Below are positions 41,422 through 47,700 of a DNA stretch of 64,000 bases, piece by piece; position 1 is the first letter of the stretch, and every line of letters starts with the position of its first letter. Position numbers and translations under genes: made by a program. Source of the stretch: Guptibacillus hwajinpoensis (GTDB lineage Bacteria > Bacillota > Bacilli > Bacillales > Guptibacillaceae); assembly GCF_005144865.1 (NCBI RefSeq), contig NZ_SWFM01000002.1:186001-250000 (forward strand), written 5' to 3'. The notes beneath the pieces are model-generated. The model was not told the origin of the DNA. It worked only from the letters and a program-made list of their open reading frames with translations, and searched no databases.

Positions 41422-41685
41422 ATGATTCGGTTAGGTGAAAATACGTTTGTATCGTATATTCTAGGAAAAAGAATTAAAGTCATCGCAATAAATCAACGGC
41501 TGGCTAGACTTTATATTAATGATGAGTACAAGGGAAAATGTGAATTATCTTTGATATTAAAAAAGATAAACTCATTTGAGAAGAAGGAACAGGATATCAG
41601 GGGAATGATGCGGGATGAACAAAAACTTTATTCCGACTTAGGTGAAATCATTAAAAATCAGAAGATATCCCCTTATCTAGAATGA
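41422..41685 (+). CDS. Unknown 87-aa protein in the sinI operon
   Basis: 87 residues, no signal or membrane segment. A beta-rich first half (FVSYILGKRIKVIAINQRLARLYI) and a charged helical second half. GGAGGGATG precedes ATG 41422 and the stop overlaps the next gene by 4 nt, so it is certainly translated in an operon. No family recognised. Its place between sinI and a membrane protein suggests a target or helper of the sin switch, which is inference only. Confidence 0.7.
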   Translation: MIRLGENTFVSYILGKRIKVIAINQRLARLYINDEYKGKCELSLILKKINSFEKKEQDIRGMMRDEQKLYSDLGEIIKNQKISPYLE

Positions 41686-42005
41686 AGGATAAGTCGACGT
41701 TTCGATTTCTTGTAATTTATGTAGGCTGCTGTAACCTGCTTGATGGCTTTGTAACGTTCTGGGGACTAGAGAACGGATGGATTGAAGAAGTAAATCCTTT
41801 CATGAGATCTATGTACGAATTTCATCCTCTTGCATTTCTATCTTATAAAACGGGTATTTCTCTACTCTTACTTAGTTTTTTATTCTTACACAAGCAGATT
41901 AGATCTGTTTCCGTAAGAATTCTTTTAAGTGTTGCTTCCATTATTTATACGTTCTTATTATGTCTACATGGCTACTGGCTACTTTTACTTTCCTTTATAA
42001 AATAA
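41682..42005 (+). CDS. DUF5658-type membrane protein
   Basis: 107 residues with three to four hydrophobic segments (~8-26, ~48-68, ~75-95). LLDGFVTFWGLENGWIEEVNPFM has the Asp-x4-T ... E-x-NP pattern of DUF5658. Function unknown. Starts inside the previous gene (ATGA) and ends at a two-way terminator. Confidence 0.7.
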   Translation: MKDKSTFRFLVIYVGCCNLLDGFVTFWGLENGWIEEVNPFMRSMYEFHPLAFLSYKTGISLLLLSFLFLHKQIRSVSVRILLSVASIIYTFLLCLHGYWLLLLSFIK

Positions 42006-42007
42006 AA

Positions 42008-42031
42008 AAAGAGCCATAAAATCAGCTCTTT
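42008..42031. terminator. Bidirectional terminator between the sinI operon and the second sinR
   Basis: AAAGAGC-10 nt-GCTCTTT with A-run on one side and T-run on the other; it can stop both converging transcripts. Confidence 0.8.
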
Positions 42032-42039
42032 AATCATTT

Positions 42040-42375
42040 TTATTGATCGGACCCTTTTTTTGCACGCCATTTGTTAAACTCCAAAAACTCCCTGAACTGA
42101 TCTTTGCTAACTCCAGACTCCATCGCTTCTTTTACGAGTTTCTTCCAATCTGAGTCTAAATCAGTTTGGTGAATCGAATCATTGCCTTGTAGCAAGACTT
42201 CAACGGAGACATCCAGTACGTTTGATATTTTATCAAGGAATTGAATAGAAGGGTTCGATTGAATATTACGTTCGATCGAACTTAAATACGATTTTGCAAC
42301 ATTTGCTCGTTCTGCTAATTCTGAAAGAGACAATCCCTTTCTTAAACGATACTTTTTAACTTCTTCACCAATCAC
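42040..42375 (-). CDS. sinR: SinR-like repressor, copy 2
   Basis: 111 residues. Xre-type HTH (NVAKSYLSSIERNIQSNPS) and a C-terminal SinI-binding hairpin (DSDWKKLVKEAMESGVSKDQF, REFLEFNKWR). This copy is closer to B. subtilis SinR than copy 1, especially in the C-terminal part. GTG start at 42375 with GGAGGGATC upstream. It lies downstream of and in the same direction as the second sinI, the classic sinIR order, but a hairpin separates them. Confidence 0.93.
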   Translation of the reverse strand: MIGEEVKKYRLRKGLSLSELAERANVAKSYLSSIERNIQSNPSIQFLDKISNVLDVSVEVLLQGNDSIHQTDLDSDWKKLVKEAMESGVSKDQFREFLEFNKWRAKKGSDQ

Positions 42376-42440
42376 TTGTCGATCCCTCCGATGCCCTTGA
42401 CAAAATTATCTGTTATTATTAAGTATACCAGTATGTATTC

Positions 42441-42456
42441 GTTCCGTAAATAGAAC
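42441..42456. promoter_or_regulatory. GTTC...GAAC inverted repeat before the second sinR
   Basis: GTTCCGTAAATAGAAC; read on the minus strand GTTCTAT, one base from the SinR half site. About 65 nt upstream of sinR copy 2, so possible self-repression. Confidence 0.45.
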
Positions 42457-42484
42457 AAAAGCGACAAACTTTATTGTCGCTTTT
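42457..42484 (-). terminator. Terminator-like hairpin between sinI and sinR copy 2
   Basis: AAAAGCGACA / TGTCGCTTTT, 10-bp perfect stem with ~8-nt loop. It would limit read-through from sinI into sinR, giving sinI more transcript than sinR, or sinR its own promoter. Confidence 0.75.
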
Positions 42485-42494
42485 GTTTGTAGCC

Positions 42495-42614
42495 TTACTT
42501 ACTTTCTTTATGCAGGAAGGCATACACTTCTTCAATTGTTAATCCAAGCTTTTTTGCCTCCTTGATCAGCTCAACCCAGTCCTGATCAAGCTTTTGTTTT
42601 GTATGTACCCCCAT
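42495..42614 (-). CDS. sinI: SinI-like antirepressor, copy 2
   Basis: 39 residues: KQKLDQDWVELIKEAKKLG followed by LTIEEVYAFLHKESK. The LDQDWVELI...AKKLGLTIEEV pattern matches SinI (LDQEWVELM in B. subtilis). ATG 42614 with GGGGG 7 nt upstream. First gene of a sinI-sinR pair. The 327 nt between it and the lipoprotein at 42942 is AT-rich; it must hold both divergent promoters, but I see no clear box. Confidence 0.82.
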   Translation of the reverse strand: MGVHTKQKLDQDWVELIKEAKKLGLTIEEVYAFLHKESK

Positions 42615-42941
42615 TATTATCCCCCTTATAAATTTTCCAGGTAGTACAGCCATCATAGAAGTCTCGACTCCTCCACTTCCTTAGATCTGTATACTTTGCG
42701 TCCATTTCTTTTCAGAAAGGTTGCCTTTATGCTGGAGGATGTTTTATCTGTTCAGCCTATTCGCTATACCTATCATAGTTCAAGAAATATGAAAAATGTG
42801 TTGGAATTTGTAATAAATAACAGTTTTTTATAGCCTCTTTTGTCATAGTTGGCCTGAAACTCATTAGCTTCTTATAGGAAACAGAATAGATCTACGGGTT
42901 TTGGTAAGAATACCACTACAACATACTAGGAGGGAACAAGT

Positions 42942-43235
42942 ATGAAAAAGTGGTTATTGTCATTGTTTACGTTAATGCTTGCAGTTAACATGGTAACAGG
43001 CTGTTCTGATGCCGATGAGGAGGAAGGTCCTGTTGAAGATCCAGAAATGCAGGAGGACTCGCAAAAGGATGGAGAGAACGTTAACGAAGACAAAGGAACG
43101 ATTGATGAAGAAGACGATGATAGTATGAATGAAGATGGATCAAAAGAAGGCGATCAAGACGAAGATGGAAATATGGATGAAGAAAACATGGATAAGAACG
43201 ACGAACAAAAGAGTGACGAAACGGAAAATCAGTAA
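42942..43235 (+). CDS. Highly acidic small lipoprotein
   Basis: 97 residues. Signal sequence with lipobox VTGC (Cys21), then a 76-residue mature part that is almost only Asp, Glu, Asn, Gly, Lys and Met, with no hydrophobic core, so probably unfolded and perhaps cation-binding. RBS AGGAGGG before ATG. Analogous to the 40401 lipoprotein on the other side of the sin genes; both may be surface charge modifiers. Confidence 0.8.
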   Translation: MKKWLLSLFTLMLAVNMVTGCSDADEEEGPVEDPEMQEDSQKDGENVNEDKGTIDEEDDDSMNEDGSKEGDQDEDGNMDEENMDKNDEQKSDETENQ

Positions 43236-43236
43236 T

Positions 43237-43265
43237 AAAGACCTTGCAGAAGGTCTTTTCTTTTT
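43237..43265 (+). terminator. Terminator of the acidic lipoprotein gene
   Basis: AAAGACCTT-GCAG-AAGGTCTTTT with further Ts, starting at the stop codon. Confidence 0.88.
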
Positions 43266-43322
43266 GGAGTAGTCTTAAAAAGAGGGTGAGCGGGTATAGA
43301 GAGGAAAAAGGAGGACTTACAT

Positions 43323-44090
43323 ATGAAGAAGGTTGCAGTTATTACAGGTGGTGGATCTGGAATAGGGGAAGCTACAGCGAAGCGATTTGCACAAGAAGGC
43401 ATGCGGGTTTGTTTGCTTGATTTGAAAGAAGATCGTGCAGAGCGCGTTAGGGATGAGATTGTTAGTGATGGCGGGGAAGCCTTTGTACTAGATGTTGATG
43501 TGTCAGACGAAGAAAGAGTTACAGAAGCATTGAAAACAGTTAAACAGGAATGGGGACGAATTGATGTTCTTTTCAATAACGCCGGCATCAATGGCACATT
43601 AAATTCGATTGAAGAAATGAAAGTTGAGGAGTGGGATCAAACGATTCATACAAATTTGAGGAGCACCTTTCTAATGGTGAAGCACAGCATACCTTATATG
43701 AAGGAAAACGGTGGCAGTATTATTATTACGAGCTCAATAAATGGAAATCGAACATTTTCTAATTTCGGAATGTCGGCATACAGTACATCAAAAGCGGGCC
43801 AAGTTGCGTTTATGAAAATGGCAGCACTTGAACTTGCGCAATATCATATTCGAGTGAATGCGATCTGTCCAGGTGCAATCGAAACGAATATTGATCAAAG
43901 TACGGATAAAAAAAGTAGTGTGAAAGAAATTGAGATTCCTGTTGAATACCCAGAAGGCAGTCACCCACTTGAGCAAAAATCAGGAAGTCCTGAGCAAGTG
44001 GCGGATGTTGTTTATTTTCTCGCTTCAGATGCGTCCAGTCATGTGACAGGTACAGCGATGTACGTTGATGGAGCGGAATCTCTACTATAA
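43323..44090 (+). CDS. Short-chain dehydrogenase/reductase
   Basis: 255 residues, classical SDR. Cofactor loop TGGGSGIGEATAKRFAQEG, Asp after the second strand (LLDLKED) favouring NAD(H), NNAG, catalytic Ser (IITSSIN) and Tyr-x3-Lys (AYSTSKAG). Substrate not predictable from sequence. An unusual insertion (KKSSVKEIEIPVEYPEGSH) lies in the substrate-loop region. RBS AAAAGGAGG before ATG 43323. Confidence 0.9.
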   Translation: MKKVAVITGGGSGIGEATAKRFAQEGMRVCLLDLKEDRAERVRDEIVSDGGEAFVLDVDVSDEERVTEALKTVKQEWGRIDVLFNNAGINGTLNSIEEMKVEEWDQTIHTNLRSTFLMVKHSIPYMKENGGSIIITSSINGNRTFSNFGMSAYSTSKAGQVAFMKMAALELAQYHIRVNAICPGAIETNIDQSTDKKSSVKEIEIPVEYPEGSHPLEQKSGSPEQVADVVYFLASDASSHVTGTAMYVDGAESLL

Positions 44091-44101
44091 TTGCTCATGC
44101 C

Positions 44102-44125
44102 CCCGACGTATTGTCGGGTTTTTTT
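44102..44125 (+). terminator. Terminator of the SDR gene
   Basis: CCCGACGTATTGTCGGGTTTTTTT, CCCGAC/GTCGGG stem with T-run. Confidence 0.92.
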
Positions 44126-44174
44126 ATTGACGGATAAGGTAATCGCCAGTATCGTTAAATGAGAGGTGATGGAA

Positions 44175-44561
44175 ATGTTTACTAAAATACACCATGTTGC
44201 AATTATCTGCTCAGACTATGAACGCTCAAAGTCCTTTTATGTTGAAACGCTTGGACTACATATAATAGAAGAAACGTATCGCAAGGAGCGAAATTCTTAT
44301 AAGCTTGATCTTGCTGTAGGTGAGCATACGAGAATTGAATTATTTTCGTTTCCAAATGCCCCTATGAGACCTAGCTATCCAGAGGCACAGGGGTTAAGAC
44401 ACCTTGCTTTTGAAGTTGTTGACCTTGATGAAGCTGTGAATGAGCTTGTAAAGAAGGGTATTGAATCCCTTGAAGACATACGAGTGGATGACTTAACAAA
44501 TAAGCGTTTTACCTTTTTGGCAGATCCAGATGGTCTTCCGATCGAATTATATGAAAAGTAG
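44175..44561 (+). CDS. VOC (glyoxalase/bleomycin resistance) superfamily protein
   Basis: 128 residues, two beta-alpha-beta3 modules. Metal ligands likely His in IHHVAI, Glu in RIELFSF, His in LRHLAFEV and Glu in LPIELYEK, so a metal-dependent lyase or dioxygenase of the glyoxalase-I-like type. ATG 44175 chosen as GAGAGGTG lies just upstream; in-frame GTG 44166 possible. Close to Bacillus YwbC-type proteins. Substrate unknown. Confidence 0.85.
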   Translation: MFTKIHHVAIICSDYERSKSFYVETLGLHIIEETYRKERNSYKLDLAVGEHTRIELFSFPNAPMRPSYPEAQGLRHLAFEVVDLDEAVNELVKKGIESLEDIRVDDLTNKRFTFLADPDGLPIELYEK

Positions 44562-44581
44562 CACAATTTAACAAAAATAAG

Positions 44582-44610
44582 TTGATTCTTTCCAATTCCT
44601 ATGGCAAAAT
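44582..44610 (+). promoter_or_regulatory. Predicted sigma-A promoter of the amylase gene
   Basis: TTGATT (44582-44587), 17-nt spacer, CAAAAT (44605-44610) with TGG just before it (extended -10). Confidence 0.5.
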
Positions 44611-44616
44611 AGATCG

Positions 44617-44630
44617 TGAAAGCGTTTGCT
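44617..44630 (+). promoter_or_regulatory. cre-like operator 1 (CcpA/LacI family)
   Basis: TGAAAGCGTTTGCT, near match to the cre consensus TGWAANCGNTNWCA. Lies at the expected transcription start of the amylase gene, a position that blocks initiation. Confidence 0.65.
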
Positions 44631-44670
44631 TACTCTCGGAAAAGACTCGCTTATTTTTTTATTTTGTTTG

Positions 44671-44684
44671 TGCAAGCGGTTTCC
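44671..44684 (+). promoter_or_regulatory. cre-like operator 2
   Basis: TGCAAGCGGTTTCC, LacI/CcpA-type half sites around a central CG. Confidence 0.55.
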
Positions 44685-44701
44685 TTCCTTTTGCGAAAGT
44701 G

Positions 44702-44715
44702 TGCAAACGGTTCCA
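44702..44715 (+). promoter_or_regulatory. cre-like operator 3
   Basis: TGCAAACGGTTCCA, fits TGNAANCGNTNNCA fully. It shares GCAARCGGTT with operator 2, so a maltose-type LacI regulator (MalR/MdxR) is as likely as CcpA. Located 32 nt before the start codon. Confidence 0.6.
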
Positions 44716-44746
44716 CATTCATGTGTTTAATAAGAGGGGGAAAAGA

Positions 44747-47700
44747 ATGAAACGGCGTAATCGAAGAAAACTTTCACTGTCACTTGTTATCGTCCTTGTT
44801 ATACAACTTATAGCTGGTGCTATACCAGGTGTTAAAGCGGCGGAACAAAGCCCGGTTATTGATGGATCGAGCGCAACGTTTGTTTATGAAGGAGATGGGA
44901 GCGAAAGCAACGTTCTTGTTGCAGGTGATTTTACGGACTGGCAGGACGGAGCTCTTCCACTTGAAAAGGGAGATAACAATGTCTGGCGATTAACAGTTGA
45001 TGATTTGTCGGATGGTCAGCATGAGTATAAATTTATCGTGGAGGGAGAATGGATGAAAGATCCGCTAAATCCAAATGGAAACGATAATAGTACATTTACA
45101 ATCGGTGAGACGTCCACTGAAAGAATCGTAACACTTGCTGGCGATTTGCAGGACGAAATGGGTGCAAAGAAAGAATGGGATCCTGCAGCTGAAGAAACCA
45201 TTATGAAAGCAAAAGGTAATGGATTCTATGAAATAACGGCAGAGCTTCCAAAAGGGAATTACGAGTACAAAATCGCAATTAATAAGTCATGGGGAGAGAG
45301 TTACGGTGATGGGGCTAACAATTTTAAACTATCACTCTCAGAAGCTACTAAAGTAACGTTCTACTATCATGATGGAACACATGCGGTGGCTAATTCAACA
45401 ACATACACACCAATTTCAGATGAAAAGTTGCCTAGATTAGTCGGTTCAATTCAACCTGCTATTGATGCAGGACCTGAATGGAGTCCAGAAAAATCAACAG
45501 CGCTTTTAACTGATGACAACTTTGATAACGTTTACAAATTTACTGCAAGTGTCCCTAAGGGGAACTATGCATACAAAATCGCTCTCGGAAATGCATGGGG
45601 TGAAGACTACCCTGCAGATAATGCGAAGCTAAATGTGTTGGAGAAGACGGATGTGACGTTTTACTTCAATGCAGAGACTAAAGAAGTAAGCACGGATTAC
45701 AGTGCAAAAGGTTCTGATGGTGCAGTTACAAAAGCGAGTCTTCTACATAATTCATGGGAAGAAGCTTACCGTGCTCCATTCGGTGCAGTGCAAGTAGGTA
45801 AGAAAGTGACGATCCGCCTTGCATCAAAGAGAGATGATTTAACAAGAGCGGATTTGTATATGAAGAATCAAAATACAGGAACAAGTAAACTTGTACCAAT
45901 GGAAAAGGCAGCAACGGCAGACGGAAAAGATTTTTGGGAAGCTGACGTAACGCCTAATGAGAAGGGTCTATACGGATACAAATTTATTGTTCGTGACGGC
46001 TCAGCGAAAGCAGAGTACGGTGAAGATACAAAGCAAGGAGCAGCAGGGAAAGCAGTCGAAGCGAATGCTGAATTGTATCAACTGACAGTATTCGATCCAG
46101 GGTTTGAAACGCCTGATTGGATGAAGGAAGCTGTCGTGTATCAAATCTTCCCGGATCGTTTTAATAATGGAAACAAAGATAACGATGATGCGAAGAAAAA
46201 TGCTAGAGGTCCTGAGCCAATCGAGCATCAGGAATGGGGCGAACTTCCGGACAACCCTAGACTTTCGGATAAGCCAGGTTATGAGGGAGATGGATTCTGG
46301 AGCAATGATTTCTTTGGCGGAGATGTGAAAGGAATTCAGGACAAGCTGGATTACATTCAGTCACTTGGTGTAAATACAATTTATTTGAATCCGATCGCTG
46401 AAGCGGCATCAAACCATAAGTACGATGCAGCGGATTGGAAATCAATCGACCCGATGTTTGGAACGCCAAAAGAATTTAAAGCGTTTACAGATGAGCTTGA
46501 AAAGCGTGATATGCATTTAATTATGGACGGCGTATTCAACCATGTTGGGGATGACTCTATTTATTTTGACCGATATGGCAAATATGATGTTGTTGGGGCA
46601 TATGAATACTGGTCTCGCATTTATGACTTGATGAATGACAAAGGCCTAAAGGAAGAAGAAGCAAAAACAGAAGCGCGTAAACAGCTCGAAAAGGAAGGTC
46701 AAACGTTTAACGACGAGTATGGCTTCCATAACTGGTTCAACATTAAGAATGAGAAAGTAGTCGATGAAAAAGGCAACGAACGCTATGATTACCAGGCTTG
46801 GTGGGGCTATGATTCACTCCCTGAAATCAAGAGTGTTGATGGAGAAGCCGTTGACTACGAAAGCGAATTGAACAATAAGAAGTTCTCCGATTACATTATG
46901 TATGACAAAGACTCAGCTTCGAAATCATGGTTAACAAACGGTGCATCTGGCTGGCGTCTTGATGTAGCGAACGAAGTGGATATGGAATTCTGGCGTGAGT
47001 TTCGTAAAGAACTGAAGTCAGAAGAGATGGCCGGTGCAGGAGCTACGTTGAAAGAAGGAGAAGAGCCGCTTATCCTTGGAGAGATTTGGGATGATGCATC
47101 GAAGTACTTCCTAGGTGATCAATATGATTCAGTTATGAACTACCGCTTTGAAGGAGCGATTCTCGACTTTTTGAAAAATGGGAATGCAGCTAGTGCTGAT
47201 GAGAAATTGATGGCCGTACAGGAAGATTATCCTGAGGAAGCATTCCATGCCCTCATGAACTTAATGGGGTCACACGATACACCACGTGCAGTCTACTTGC
47301 TTGGTGGTGGGACAGATAGTTATGAAAGAGCTGAGTTCGATCCGAAATATGATCATGAACTTGGTGTGAAGCGTCTAAAATTAGCCGCTGTCCTTCAAAT
47401 GGGTTATCCTGGTGCGCCAACGATTTACTATGGCGATGAAGCTGGTGTGACTGGTTCTAAGGATCCCGATGATCGCCGCACATATCCATGGGAAAAGGAA
47501 AATGCTGACTTAGTAAAGCATTATCAAAATGCAGGTGCAGTTCGAACGGCAAATGCTGATCTTCTAGCGTATGGTGAGCTAACAACATTGCATGCTGAAG
47601 GCGATGTCTATGCATTCGCTCGTACAAATAAAGACGGTGCAGCGGTTATTGCCGTTAACCGTGGAAGTAAGGCACAAACGCTTGAACTCGACGTAAATGA

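Noticed and set aside
44582-44746. 55-codon N-terminal extension of the amylase frame
   Set aside because: Would run through promoter and three operators and put the signal peptide in the middle; GAGGGGG before ATG 44747 is the real start signal.
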